Assembly (NCBI RefSeq): GCF_000182925.2
Contig: NC_026506.1
Coordinates: 1,488,001 to 1,552,000 of the forward strand
DNA length: 64,000 nucleotides
Source: Neurospora crassa OR74A
Taxonomy: Eukaryota; Ascomycota; Sordariomycetes; Sordariales; Sordariaceae
Reading direction: 5' to 3'
Shown: piece after piece, positions 47,338 through 59,480 of the stretch
Position numbering within the stretch: position 1 is the stretch's first letter
How the letters are laid out: every line of letters starts with the position of its first letter
Program-made: the position numbers and the translations under genes
Notes under the pieces: model-generated
The model's input: only the letters and a program-made list of their open reading frames with translations
What the model was told of the DNA's origin: nothing
The model's database searches: none

Positions 47338-48407
47338 ATGGTGAGTACCGAATTGCTGCTGGACGATTGCGACAGCAGACGTCCTGTTATTTTTACGATG
47401 GGAAGCCAGTATGACTGACCGCGACTTTTTTCGGTGTAAATAGGCGATCAAGCACAACCAGCAGATTCCCAACAACCGTGAGCATCCCCATCCCGAACGA
47501 CGACAGCCCGACAATGACGACGATGACGACTTTTGACCCCGAAAACAACGACATGGACTGACTCGAATTTTTCAGACTTCCGCAAGGATTGGCAGAGGCG
47601 CGTCAGGTGCCACTTCGACCAGGTTCGTTAAAACCACACACGGAACGGGGGAGGACGATACTGCGAGCTGGGAACTCTGATTCTGACGGATGGGAAAACA
47701 AATAGGCTGGCAAGAAGGCTTCCCGCCGTGTCGCTCGCCAGGCCAAGGCTGCTGCTCTTGCCCCTCGCCCGGTTGACAAGCTCCGCCCCATTGTCCGGTG
47801 CCCGTTAGTACAACCTTGCATTCCGACGATATTCGAAGAGAGCGTGGAGATCTGACAGCAGCTGTGTGCAGCACCATCAAGTACAACCGCCGCACCCGCC
47901 TCGGCCGTGGTTTCTCCCTCGCTGAGCTCAAGGTACGATTGATCCGAGAGAACCCTGAGAGATGGGGAATGCAGCGCGGCTCTCTGACACGGATACAAAC
48001 TATAGGCTGCCGGTATCCCCAAGCTTGTTGCTCCCACCATCGGTATCTCGGTTGACCCCCGCCGCGCCAACCTCTCCGAGGAGTCCCTTGCCGCCAATGT
48101 CGAGCGCCTGAAGGCCTACCAGGCCCGCCTCGTCGTCTTCCCCCGCAAGTCCAACAAGCCCAAGAAGGCCGATACCCCCAAGGACCAGCAGACCGGCGAG
48201 TTCGTCAAGAGCGTCGAGGCCGTTTTCGGCGTCGAGCGCCCCATCGCCTCTGGCTTCAAGGAGATCCCCAAGTCCGAGCTCCCCTCCAACATCGAGGGTG
48301 GTGCTTTCCGCGCTCTCCGCAAGGCTCGCTCCGACGCCAAGCTCATTGGTGTCCGCGAGAAGCGCGCCAAGGACAAGGCTGCTGCCGAGGCCGAGAAGAG
48401 CAAGTAA
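47338..48407 (+). CDS. rpl13: 60S ribosomal protein L13 (eL13), 214 aa
   Basis: There are six exons: 47338-47340 (the ATG alone), 47444-47477, 47576-47622, 47706-47803, 47872-47932 and 48006-48407. All five introns are GT-AG and the frame is kept throughout. The product begins [19 protein letters not shown] and contains [16 protein letters not shown] and [17 protein letters not shown], typical of eukaryotic eL13; the length fits the family (~205-215 aa). It is part of the large cytosolic ribosomal subunit. The Lys/Ala-rich C-terminus ([16 protein letters not shown]) is normal for the family. Codon use is strongly C-ending, as in highly expressed Neurospora genes. An intron directly after the start codon and intron crowding at the 5' end are common in fungal ribosomal protein genes. 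Confidence 0.96.
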
Positions 48408-48855
48408 ATTGCTCCTCTTGGACGGGGTGGTTGAAGCGGCATCTCTGTGGCGGTGTTTGGCTGGTCTGGTCTCGGTTATGCTTTTCCTTGTCACCTGGGC
48501 GAGGACCACCATGTTGGACATCCTCGACCAAGGGCCGTGTAGTTCCGGGGGATTTCACGTCACTTTTTAAAGCGGGACACGGTTCAATTACTACACGCAT
48601 CATAGGGATTTGCTAGAGCAGCGCACAATGAATGGACAACGGAAAAAGCATGATTCTTGACCAACTTCAATAGGTCCTTGTTTTTGGGTGATACCAATCG
48701 GGGAGTTCATACGGATTGCAACAAAAATGCCTGAGTTCTTGTTTAGTTTTGGATCACGCCCTGTCTCACTTGTCTGCTGAATCGTTGACTTCCCTAGTGT
48801 GAAGATGCAGTCCATCATTATTTGCTAACATTAGTGTTACTGACGCTCTCTCAAT
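48408..48855. other. Convergent 3' region
   Basis: The 3' UTRs of eL13 (plus) and the armadillo protein gene (minus) meet here. Nothing else was seen. Confidence 0.5.
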
Positions 48856-51152
48856 CTAGTTTCCCTTTCTGTCCTCCTGCAACAACCCAGTTCCTTTCTT
48901 CAAGATTTCCTCAAACACATCCTTCCTCGGCCCCTTGAGCTCCTTCGAGTGATTCCTCAGAATCTCCGCAACCAACACCAATCCGTTCTCACGGTCTTTA
49001 GCCGTAGCAGCAGCCGATGGCTTGGTCTCAGCCTGTTGAGGGTTGAGGTTCAGCCCTTCCATGATGGACGTTACCTCAGCTGGCTTATCCTCCTTCTTCT
49101 CATCCTTGATTTCTTCAATCCTTCCACTATCACCGCTCTCGCCCTCCAAACCAGCAGCAACCTCCTCACTTCCCGTAACCGCCACGGCCAATTTTTTGAC
49201 CGCCTCCGTCCCCTCGTTCAACACCCTCAACACAACACTGGCCCCTCCATCCGTCGACCGCGCAAGCAACGCCAGCACAAACAACACCTCCGACCTCAAA
49301 GCCGGGTACTTCCCCTGCGCAAGCAGATGCGTCAGGTGCCTCGCAATCAACGGGCCATGCACCTCATAAAACTCTTCGCGAGTTGTGCCCCAGTCTTTCT
49401 CATCCAGAACTTCGACCTTGTCCTCTCCCTCCTGGGCAGTAGTAGTAGCCTGCAATGCCCTGACCACACTCATCACCCCCCTCGCCGTCTCGATCTTGGT
49501 CGGCTCCAGATCCGATCTCGCGCCAAGCGTCATCAGTAAGTGGAAGTAACTCTTGACCTCTTCCTTTTCCGTATGCTTGAAGTCCGCAGCCAAGGGCTTG
49601 CACAGCTTGGCGACGTTGGCGGGAGCATTCACCAACAACAGCCTCGCAAGCGAAACAGCAGCGAATTGCACCTGTGGCTGCACCGCCGTCTTGATCCACG
49701 CGCCCGCAAGCAAATCCGGCAGGAAGGCTTCGCCTATCGGGATCTTGTTGCCCTGCGGGATGGCCAGGTTCTTGGCGAAGGAAAGAATGGCGTGCAACAG
49801 CTGCGGGGTGGCGGGGACGGCGGTGTTGGAAGGGTCGAGCGCTTGCGCGAGGAGGGAAGCCAGGTGGGTGTGCACGTGGAAATCAGGGTCCGCGACGAGG
49901 GCGGTGCTGGCTTCGTCGGAGCGAGACAAGTTGCCGAGACATAGGCAGGCGGCGGTGCGGAGGTGTTGGTTTGCGAATTCGGCGGAGGATAGCCAGAGGA
50001 GGAACTTGCGGGACACGGGGCTGGAGGAGATCGGGTAGAGCTCGGCGAAGGATGGGTGCGCGGACAGGTCAGCTAGCAAAGTGACAAAGGTCGTGCAGAC
50101 GGTCTTGAGCTGGTCGAGGTCGTCCAGGTCAGGTTCGGGTAAGTTCTCATACGAGAAGCACGCGTTGTAGAAGGCTTGTTGGAGGTGGAGGATGTTGGAG
50201 GCTGAAGAGAGGAAGGCGGGTTGGAGGGATTCGTAAGTTAGGTAGGCGAGGGCGACGGTGCAGAAGCCGTTGAAAAGCTCGAGGGAGGGAAGGCCGGAGG
50301 GGGAGCCGCCGGCGAGAGCGAGGAAGACGGCGGGGGTGGAGGGGTCGGCAAGTTCGGGTTCGGGTTCTGGCGGAGTTTGTTAGTTACAAAGGGAGATGTG
50401 AATATCAAATGGTTATGCGTACTCTGAGACACCAGTAACTCGAAGATGTTGTTGATGAGATGGAGAACTTGGTCGTGATCTCCTCCCGGCTGAAGGGAAC
50501 CCTCTTGCAACAGAGCTACAAGAGCTTTGCTTAGCCCTGCTTCACACACCTGAAGTTGTGCCGGCTCTAGAGTAGGATTAGCTGAAGCTTCGTTTTTCCA
50601 GTGTTCGAGGGCGCCGTACCATAATCAACAATGACGTTGTATAAAACGGGCAACAACAAAGGAAGAAGAGACCTGTCGTTCAAAAGGCGAATGACAGTAC
50701 GAAGTTGACCAGACTCAACCAACTTGGCTCTGTTTTCATCTGTGGTATGTTTAGCTTAGGTCCGTTTTGTCCATGGCTGCATACAGAATTCTTACCGCAA
50801 TCGGCACATCCATTTCCAAGCACACGCAAACATTGGCGCTTCAAGCTCAGGTCCAGCTCTTCTGTTGGTAAGACTTTCAAGACAAAGTCTAGGATGCCGG
50901 ACTCTCTGAGAGGATTTCGTAAACTGGCTGATTGATGAGTTGAATAGTTAGCTACTCATCTTTCCAGGTTACCTTTTCCGTCTGAGTTCTTTAACGATCT
51001 GATACGTCCACCGAATAAAGGGGAAACTCACGATCTCTGACGCCATCACCGATTCTTTCCAGAAGACCGGCCAGTGTGTCGAGCGGTTTATCTCCGCCAT
51101 TCCAAGCGGCCTCAAGCTGGCTCAACAAATTCTTATCGAGTGTGAAAGCCAT
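48856..51152 (-). CDS. Armadillo-repeat protein, Rap1GDS1/smgGDS-like, 675 aa
   Basis: Five exons: 51032-51152, 50796-50927, 50620-50739, 50423-50566 and 48856-50366. The introns (104, 56, 53 and 56 nt) all have GT-AG ends and join in frame. The protein starts MAFTLDKNLLSQLEAAW. It is nearly all helical, with repeated armadillo-like patterns such as LRTAACLCLGNLSRSDE and LRSEVLFVLALLARS. The overall layout matches the fungal homologues of Rap1 GTPase-GDP dissociation stimulator 1 (smgGDS), which bind Rho/Ras-type small GTPases with polybasic tails and act as chaperone or exchange factor. The C-terminal ~130 residues are more charged. The first exon-intron chain was rebuilt by hand; the second intron acceptor (ATCAG|CC) was chosen over a closer CAG because only it keeps the frame. 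Confidence 0.82.
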
Positions 51153-52011
51153 TCTGTCTTCTTATTTCCGTCGCAGTATCTGCCGATGAATAAAAAAAAT
51201 GGTTGCGAACAAGCGGTGATGTTTGGGAGACAAAGGAGAGGAGGTTGAAGTGAGAGCTCCAAACAATAAGGTGAGTGGGGCTCCAAAGTGGGGAGGTCAA
51301 CAAGGTACCTACAGCTGTTACTAGGGTGAGGTATCAAGCTAGTTGCAACAACTCCCTCCGTACCGCGGAATGACTGGTTCAACAACAGTCAGTGTCTCTC
51401 TTGTTCCGTCTATCATCGTGGCTTTGATCTCTTCCTGGGTATTTTCTCAACTGGTGATAAGTACCTTATGATTGATTGCAGCTTGAAGTCCGGTTGTGGT
51501 GCTGGCTGGTGACATACCTTGCAAGTCCTGCGCTAACACGGGAATGGGTTGATAGCTCCTCTTGTCAATTCCACAGGACTTGGCATCTGGTTATCAGTAT
51601 TGATTTCACAAGACTGCGAACACAGTGGGTATGATGTCAGGCACAGAGAAACAGTACAAGAATTCTAGCTCTTGAGCGTAGACCATCTGATAGCCCGAAA
51701 CTTCACGTTGAACACATGGCTCGCGCATCCTCCCATATTCAGGGGTAACAATCAAAGCAGCGCAAAACGACAAGAGGGTATACAACAAAAAAAAGACACC
51801 CGTATATGCTACATGCCACATTATACACTTTACCGGTACACAGCAGTAGCCACTGCGACCGAGTAGGGAGACGGCTACACGTCCATCTTGTGGGCGCATA
51901 GATAGTATACACATGGCCGGCGCCGCATCGATCCCGGCCAGGATCATCTGTAACCATCGCCAGACCCACACCTGCTGCGCTCACTTGACTGCCAACCACA
52001 GAAACCACTCC
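51153..52011. other. Intergenic
   Basis: The promoter of the armadillo gene lies near 51153-51500. The 3' UTR of the mL50 gene lies near 51700-52011. No other gene was seen. Confidence 0.5.
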
Positions 52012-53410
52012 TTACTGCTTGCTACCGAGCCACTTGAGCTCGACGTACTTGCCGTGGTTACCCGTACCCAAAACAGGAAGCTCACGCTTCTGGAGCTCCT
52101 TCTGGATGACCTTCCAGCGACCAACCATCCTCTCCTTGTCTACAGGCGTGACTCTCCTGGGGTACACCTTGACGTTCGGGAGCTCGGGCAAGATGCTGCT
52201 CTGCTCGATCTGCTCAGCAAGCTTCTTGGGCTTGGGAGGGGTGACGAGGGCATCCATAAAGTTGGCGACAGTCTGGATGCTGGTAAGTTTGCCGTCGGAG
52301 AGGATGTGACCGGTCATTTTCTGGATGCGCTTGGCAGCCTATATCGAATGAAAAGCTTCTGTTAGCTAACTTGTCATGGATGATAGAATTTGGAACTAGA
52401 CGTACGTAGAACTTGACGACAGGGTCCCGGATGATAGCCTCCTTCCAGTCGTTGTTCCAAGACTTGCGGAGCTCGACGGCCTCATCAACGGTCAACTTGA
52501 CCAGGGAACCCTCCTCGCTTTTTAAACGATAGCCGAGCTTCTTGCCCTCCTCGAGCAACTGCTTGGCCTGCTCCTTCTCGCCGAGAGAACGTAGCCTGTT
52601 GATCTCCTCCTGCCACTCGCGCTGGTAATAGGTCTTTTCCGCCGCGTTCCGCATGAGAATCCAGACCTTCTGCAAGTCGCTTTCGTTCTTGAGCGACAGC
52701 TCACCGTTCTCCCCACGGCACATCTCCACGGAGACAGTCCTCTGCCAGTGATCACCGTTGCCGATAATGGACGCCATATCCGCAGGGTTCTTGGGGTTGG
52801 CGCCGAACTTCTTCAGAGCCAAACCCTCGGCGAGCGCCCTCCTCAGAATGACCTTCAACAGCCTGGGGTCTGTGATCTTCTCTTGCGGGGCAAAGCCCTG
52901 GTATTCGAACTGCTTCCCGCCATCCCTGAAATGCTCCGGTTTGCTCCACCAGTCGGACATGCCACCGATCTCTTGCAGCCCCGCGCCGGACGTGGCGGGC
53001 TCATAGTTGGGGTCTCTGATCTTCTCTGGGGCGTCGGCTCGCGTGGGTTGTCCTGGAAGAACGAGGTTGACCTGCCTCTGGGTTTCGAAGAATCCTCCTT
53101 TCCTCTTTCTCTGTTGTTCAACGGTCTCGGTGGACTCGGTCGCAGTTTCGGCGGCGGCGGCGGCTACCGGCGCTTCGGGAGTAGTCTCGGTAACAGTCGA
53201 GGCGCATCGGCGTTGTGTCTGGACGGTGTTTTGCCAGACGCGGTTACGAGTGGCGGAGGTTTGTGTCGAGAAGCTGCATGACTGGCAGATGGAAGAGGAG
53301 TCGGCAGCGGCCCTCAGGGTGCGAAGGGGAGCGGCCGATGTGGAAGCGACAGACGACGAAGAGCTGCACAGGGCAGAGGCCGTAGACGGTATCCTCGGAA
53401 TGCGGCGCAT
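52012..53410 (-). CDS. mrpl13: Mitochondrial large-subunit ribosomal protein mL50, 443 aa
   Basis: Exon 1 is 52406-53410, the intron 52339-52405 (GTACGT...GATATAG) and exon 2 52012-52338. The start at 53410 gives an Arg/Ser/Ala-rich N-terminus (MRRIPRIPSTASALCSSS) that is a clear mitochondrial presequence. The frame is open further upstream but that part is not presequence-like. The body (residues ~130-440, including FEYQGFAPQEKITDPRLLK and GRWKVIQKELQKRELPVLG) fits the 39S/mL50 family (yeast Mrpl13). It is a component of the mitoribosomal large subunit. The long N-terminal low-complexity segment (PEAPVAAAAAETATES) is an extension seen in fungal members. It is divergent from the COX14-domain gene. 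Confidence 0.72.
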
Positions 53411-54071
53411 GGCTGGTGTGTTGAGGTTGCAACTTGCGACAACGGCAAGGTGCAATGGGCGGGGGCCTGTATGGAATGTCCGGGGGGGTGGTGACCGGGT
53501 TGGCGATTGCGTTCGCGGGTGCGGACGGGGCGACAATAATCGGGCAACGAGCGGGCGACTCGAGGCGCGACGGATGGAGTCTTTGCCGGTCAAAAAAATC
53601 GAGCCCCGTTCTGCCCGTCCATCGGCCCAGTTGCCGGCCCAGACACACCCCGGTCGGCCAGCCGGGGCGGGTGCTTGGCACTGTGGCAGCCACTGAACAG
53701 CCTCCAATTGCACGCAGAGTGTTCCCCTCCAGCTGTTGACGGTTCCAGTCGAGCTTCCGACCCCGCGATTGGAATTCAGCCACATCTACTGGTGGCTGAG
53801 TGAGAAGCTAGCGGCCGGGTAGCTCGTAGCGGTTCGCAAGCTTCCAGCCAAAAAATCTCTTGAATTGGATGATCGGATGGGCTCCCGGCAACGTCTACAA
53901 ACTCCATATCTCCCTACCTCGCCATCCTAAAAAGTGTTAGAGTCCCCCCCTCCCCCCCCGAGAGCCCCATCTCGTCCTTCAACCTCGTCCGGACCCGATT
54001 ACTCGACCTCGACGCCGACTACATACCTGCCCAAACCGGACATCCTGTAAATATACTCCAAAGCCGATTCA
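53411..54071. promoter_or_regulatory. Shared divergent promoter of two mitochondrial-protein genes
   Basis: The 661-bp interval separates the start codons of the minus-strand mL50 gene and the plus-strand COX14-domain gene. It is GC-rich and contains C-runs near 53945-53960. Both products are mitochondrial, so a bidirectional promoter is plausible, though not shown. Confidence 0.5.
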
Positions 54072-55094
54072 ATGGCGCCCCCGTCGAACCCCCGCAGCGT
54101 CTCGGACGCGACACGCTTCACGCCCACGACCCCCCATGCCAGCTCCAAGTCTGCGGATCCCCGGCTCAACACCTACAAGGGCTCGTCAACATGTCCCAAG
54201 GAACCCAAGATGCCCGGCACACCCAAGTTCGTCGAGACACCAGAGCAAAGGGTTGCGCGGTTAAGAGCTGCGCACTTGAAGGCGAAGCAGGCGCAGGTTT
54301 CGCGAATGGACCGGATCATCGACGGCAGCAGACGCTTCTTCGACTCGGCTCACAAGGTCACCGTCTTGGGGTTGATTGGTTTCACAGGTTAGTGCAGTCC
54401 AGTCTGGCCCCCCTCTCTCTTGTCGCGTCTCCCACCACTTTCCCGCGAGCAACCCGGTACCTGGTTCCGGGCCATGAGATCCAAGAACGAGACACTAACA
54501 TACGTCATAGTGATGGCCGGCTTGGTAACTGCCTACACCGCCGCCGACATGATTATCTACAACAAGAACCGCAAGGCCGAGTTCATCGAGGCGCAGAAGA
54601 AGATGGAGGCCGATTCGCTCGAGGCAGCCCGCCTGGCCTACATTACCGGCAAGGCGACCGAGGAGCAGACTGCGCTGGTGGAGGAGTACCTGGAGGCTGA
54701 GCGCGAGGCCGGCCGTCCGAAGCCCTCCATCTTCTCCAAGCTCCCCAGCGTCATCGGCGCCCCGACTCCCATTACGAACGAGACGACAGAGCAAACGACA
54801 ACGAGCGTATCAGAGGCCGCGGCGTGGCCCGCGGCGACAACACCGAAGGCGACCGAACAGCAGCAGCCTGCAGCGGCGGAGGAAAAGTCTGGGCTATGGG
54901 GCTGGCTTACCGGCTCGCTGAAGAAGGAGGATGTTGCTGCGGGTGCGGGACAGCAAGCCCCCACGTTGGTCGGCGCTGTGAAGCAGGAGACGAGCGCCCT
55001 CAAGGAGAAGGCGCAAGCGGCGTTTGAGAAGGAGAAGGAGAACCAGAGGAAGGGTGGCCCCCTTGACAAGGTGGGCCTGCCTGAGCAGAAGTGA
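54072..55094 (+). CDS. COX14-domain cytochrome c oxidase assembly protein, 299 aa
   Basis: Exon 1 is 54072-54387, the intron 54388-54510 (GTTAGT...GTCATAG) and exon 2 54511-55094. A single hydrophobic segment at residues ~92-115 (VTVLGLIGFTVMAGLVTAYTAADMIIY) is preceded by MDRIIDGSRRFFDSAHK. This matches the layout of yeast Cox14 (short N-terminal helix, one membrane span, charged tail). Cox14 sits in the inner mitochondrial membrane and helps early Cox1 maturation and translational feedback. Here the N-terminal ~75 residues and the C-terminal ~180 residues (coiled-coil AEFIEAQKKMEADSLEAARL, then disordered Glu/Ala/Thr-rich sequence) make it far longer than yeast Cox14 (70 aa), as in other filamentous fungi. 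The intron falls inside the membrane span. Confidence 0.75.
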
Positions 55095-56428
55095 GCGAGC
55101 TAAAGCAAACCGAGGAAAAGATGAATAGTCCATTCTCCGGGGCAGGCGATCTGAAGATGCGGTGGTCTTTCATGACTGTAAGGGACAAAGGTGGGGAGTG
55201 AGGACATCAAGCCGATTTGCTCATGATGATCATCTCCTGGGAACGCATCCTACAAGCAGGCTTGGTCGCTTGTGACCTGGCGATCTTTGGCGTTGCTATG
55301 TCTCAAATGTGGTCACCAGAAAACTAACCAAGCATTCGATGAGGGTAAACATATTTTTGGGCGGGTGGCGTGGGCGACGGAATCACACAGCAACCTTTGT
55401 AGAGCTTGGCTGCTCCTGGGAGATCGCCATGACAGAGCGTCGCGAGACCTGTAGTACGCATATCATGCGTACAGAGCACGGTTTTAACAACACGACAAGA
55501 AGTGTTGATGAATGATAGGAGAACGGGCTAGGATATGTGCTCGACAAAGAGCCCCTTACCCCCATGTACCATAGTGTAGAAAGGAGTTATTGCATAAATC
55601 GGCGCATAGAAGATGGATTACGTATATACATGTAAGAGACAACATAGTCGTAGAAGTATTCGAAAATGTATTGGATGTTTTGTATGCCTCACATTTAGTA
55701 GAATCTCCATCACGTTGAGTCAGGCATTATAGACAACGGGTCAGATCTGTACAGCCTGGACTCAACACTGGCACGAAACGTTCAATGATTAGGTAGACTT
55801 CACATATTATATTATTCGTCAATCATTGTTATCTGCGTAATGCAATTAGTCGAGCTAGTAAACTTAAATTTGGGTAACTATGATCAGTCACCATCTCATA
55901 ATCATCTCTGCTTTCTTCCCCATGCGCTGTGTCTCATCCCGGTTGTGGGAATCAACTTGGTATATAAACGACCGTGTGATGTTTGTAAATGTCAATGACG
56001 ACTCCCGCCTTCCCCTAAAAGGCCCCGAACTCCGAAGGGCAACCAAGTGAAAGCAAAAGAGATATATGTAATAGGGTTTGGCTTTTTTCTTCTTTTCCCC
56101 CCCAACGCTGTGTCCTTAATACTCCTCCGGACCAGGTAAGACGTGGTGCAATGCCGTTGCATTGCCACGGCGGTTCGAAGTCCTGATATGGTCGTAGTAG
56201 AGCAGCCAAACTCAGGGCACTCGATTTCTGAGACCCCCTGGAGACATAGCTCCGTCTCCGACCCTATCAATCCTCTCCTTTCTCATCCCAGGTCCTCCGG
56301 AGCCACCCCACAAGGTACTCTTCTCCAAGCTTCGACGAAGCTCCCCCACTGCTCTCCTCCTCTCCCACCCAGAAGAATTGAATGAAGATGTGAAGAGAAG
56401 ATCAGCTGATCATTCGCCTACCGCCATC
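55095..56428. other. Convergent intergenic region
   Basis: This is 3' UTR for the COX14-domain gene (plus) and for the His/Gln-rich protein gene (minus), with AT-rich DNA near 55600-55900. No gene was recognised. Confidence 0.5.
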
Positions 56429-57832
56429 CTACGACACGATAATATGGTTGAAATGTCCTGGGACTTTCAACCGGCACTTCTCGCAGTCATCCCGATACCC
56501 TATGCTGAACGACCTCTTCATGCCCGGCTGGTTGGCCATTGTCCACGAGCTGACCGTGTGTTTAGAGCGCTGATGGCCCCTTTTGTTAGGGGGTGACGTG
56601 GTTTTGGGCGATGTCTGTGGGGATCCCATGTCTATCTCGACACCATCGAAACTACCATGACTATGACCATGACTATGGCCGTGGCTTTGGTATTCTCCCT
56701 GGGGAATAGGTGTCGGCTCGCGGGGCCCCATTTGGCTGTTAAGAGAAGAGTTGCGTAACGGCATGGCGGAGAGGAGTGGATGGCTGTGGGTTAGTTGATC
56801 GAGGCTGCTGAGGCGTTGGCGGGGGAACTGGTTTTGCTGGTCGTTGCAGTGGTCGTGGTCATGGTGATGTTGATGGCCGGCGTGGTACGACTCGAGAATC
56901 ATCCGCGGACTTTCCCCCATGCCACTGTCCTCCATGTCCCCTCCTACCTCACTAATAGGAGAAGGGAGTCGACGGTTCTGCACCATGCTCCAGTCCTCCA
57001 TCACCTGTGCGGTAGCTGCGGCGCCGTCGAGAGAACGAGGAACGCTTTCGTGGCCTAGTAGCGAGACGGATGGCTCGTGGTGCTGCTGTGTAGGCGGAGG
57101 GACCCCATATGAACCCCGGTGGTCCATGGTGATGTTACCCGCCGCTCCCCCCCAGTGCTTACCCCGGCCTTGCTCGGCGAAGCTGCAATGAATGGGCGTC
57201 GGGATACGCTCACTGATGCTGGGTTCAGGCGCCAAGTGGTCTGGTTGAAAGTTGCCTGGTTGGAGGTACTGCTGCTGCTGGTGCTGTTGCTGCAGTTCTG
57301 GATGTCTCGGTTCCGGTTCGCAGTCCATCATTTCCATGTCCATGCTGTCCGGGCTGTAATTTGACGGTAGCTCCGGCTCGGCCGCCCATACGTGCTGCTC
57401 TGTGACCGCAGGGTCATTATGATCTGAGATGTCCGGCGCCCCATAGTACTGGTAGCCCGAGACGACGGGCTGTGGGTCCTCTTGCGGAAAACTCGGTGTG
57501 GACATCCATCTTTTGGCAGTGGGTGATGTCCGAACAGGCAATATTTGTTGGCGTTTCTGGAGCGGGTGTTAGCATCCTAAGTATCGAAGGCAGATGATAT
57601 GACGGTCTCGGATAAAGGGAAGGTGGACAGCAAAAGTCGGGCGAGGTGAGGCGGGGCAGTTATATAGAAGAATATGGACGTCGGGTGAGAAGACCCTTGA
57701 CCGAAGCGAAAGAAAGCGGCTTACAGTTCGGTGCTCAGAGAAGCCTGATACCCCTCCCATTGCGGCGTCTGCATAATCGTCCTCCCGCGATCTCTTTCGA
57801 GGGCCTGTGGCCCATGCATGAGGAGCCATCAT
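56429..57832 (-). CDS. His/Gln-rich protein with conserved C-terminal motif, unknown, 411 aa
   Basis: Exon 1 is 57725-57832, the intron 57557-57724 (GTAAGC...CTCCAG, 168 nt) and exon 2 56429-57556. The join gives a smooth N-terminus: MMAPHAWATGPRKRSRED, then KRQQILPVRTSPTAKRW. The middle is low complexity: a Gln/His run (LQQQHQQQQYLQPG), HQHHHDHDH, and SHGHSHGHSHG. The last ~50 residues look conserved and basic (SSWTMANQPGMKRSFSIGY, then RDDCEKCRLKVPGHFNHI), with a CxxC pair. KRSR near the start may be a nuclear signal. The frame upstream of 57832 is open but has no better ATG context. I do not recognise a named family; His-rich repeats could bind metal ions. Nuclear location is an inference. 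Confidence 0.72.
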
Positions 57833-59480
57833 GTCGTCCAACCTGGGTGTGCGCAACACGAAGCGGTGCGTAGGCGGTACCCAATATTGGCAGTCTGCAA
57901 GGGAATCAATCGGGCTGTTACGGTGTAGAAACAAGCAAGGGTTGGAAGAGTGCAAGCTTCTTCTTATTATAAGTACAGCCCGGCTGGAAGGTTGGTGTTT
58001 GTGGGGAGAAGACTCTGGGGAGCTGACTGGGACTGAAAGAATGCTGAGCGCTGTGTGTATGTGTGTGTGTGTGTTGGCCGTGGTGGTGTTATCAATCTTT
58101 GTAATGCCGAGATGGATGTCACGGTATCGGCATGTCTTACGAAGACCACAACTTCAAACCGCCTGACGAACTGAAAGAGAGACCGGAAGATGCCCGAATT
58201 GCCCAGCTCACTCAGCACCTCACTCCTTGCTTGCCCGTTGGACTGTTCGATATGATAGGCAGACGCCGCTTGAATGGTGAATAGGAGACCGCCTTCTCGC
58301 AGGGAGACCAATGGAAAGGGCGTTGCGACAGCGACAGCGGAGGTGAGGGGGGGGCTGAATTGTTCCGTCAGTTCCCAAAAGAGCACCACCTATGGGGAAG
58401 GCTTTGCCCACTTGGTTGCCATTTGGGGTCCCAAACTGGGGAGTGGGCTTGTCACCGACCGACCGACCGTCCCTCCAAGCCGCTCTTCGTTCCTTCCCGT
58501 GCGGAGACAACGCTGTCTAGGATCTTTTTTAGTCTGGTCTTGGTCTCTGACTTGGATGCCGCGATCGACAACTTTCACGTTGCAAATCTTGAACGTATCC
58601 GAGAAAGCAGAAAGAGGTGACCGCTGATACACGGGATTCACTGTTTCAGAAACACCAGAAAAGTTCGTAGAGGTAGTCGCTGAAATTCAAGACAATGGAA
58701 TGTGCCGTGGTGGCGGGGTGCAAGTAAAAAAAAAAAAACTGAGGTCGGCGCCGTTTACCCCCTGGCTTTGATAAACACCGAAGCTATGAGATAAAAGAGG
58801 CCAGAGTTTGCAGGGTCCGGGAAGGTAAATATCAGTGCCCGTAAAACATTCAATGGTCTCGACCCTCTCTTTCACCACCAGGACAGAATCTAATGGACAC
58901 TTTCACCCGATAAAACACCAATGTATGGTGGAAGAGACTGGCAAGTGTGCGCCGGCAGGCATCTACGTCAGTCACTGCAAGGGTGTCGAGAAAGACATCT
59001 GTTGTGGACTTGGTGCAGGAGAAGAACAGCAACTGAGACATTGCCTGCGAGGCACAAGAATCTGAGGTGTAATTACTAATCTGTTAACTTTTCCATTGGC
59101 GTAGGTATACGGTACAAGTATTACAACAGAACACTTCTTGTGTTGTGACTGGCAATGGTGAGCTGACAATTCCATGGTTGGGTATTTTCAGAGTTGTTTA
59201 CCATGTGAACAAGCCCGCCGCCATTCTGAAGAGTTTCCGCCCTAGTCAAGGACAAATAAACGGAGACTCCAGAGCACGACGTCAACGGCAGATTGACAAG
59301 ATGGCCACTAGTTCTTAGGGCTGTAAACACCTACTGGGTACTAGGTATGATTGACCAATGTAACCAATGAGAAGAAGGTAGCATGAGGAATCAAGACCGT
59401 CTTGGTGTTTACAGCGATGTCATGGTTTCGGTGATCTGATCTGGTCTAGCTGCAGTCCATGTTATTTTGTCCTGGACAAC
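57833..59480. other. Intergenic with GT repeat
   Basis: This holds the promoter and leader of the preceding minus-strand gene, a (GT)n-like tract at about 58051-58074, and an A-run of ~13 at about 58726-58738. Frames here are short and overlap on both strands. Confidence 0.5.

Noticed and set aside
50423-50927. Alternative acceptor CAGCCAG|TTT for the second exon of the armadillo gene
   Set aside because: It leads to a stop codon within 12 codons; the acceptor four bases upstream keeps the frame.
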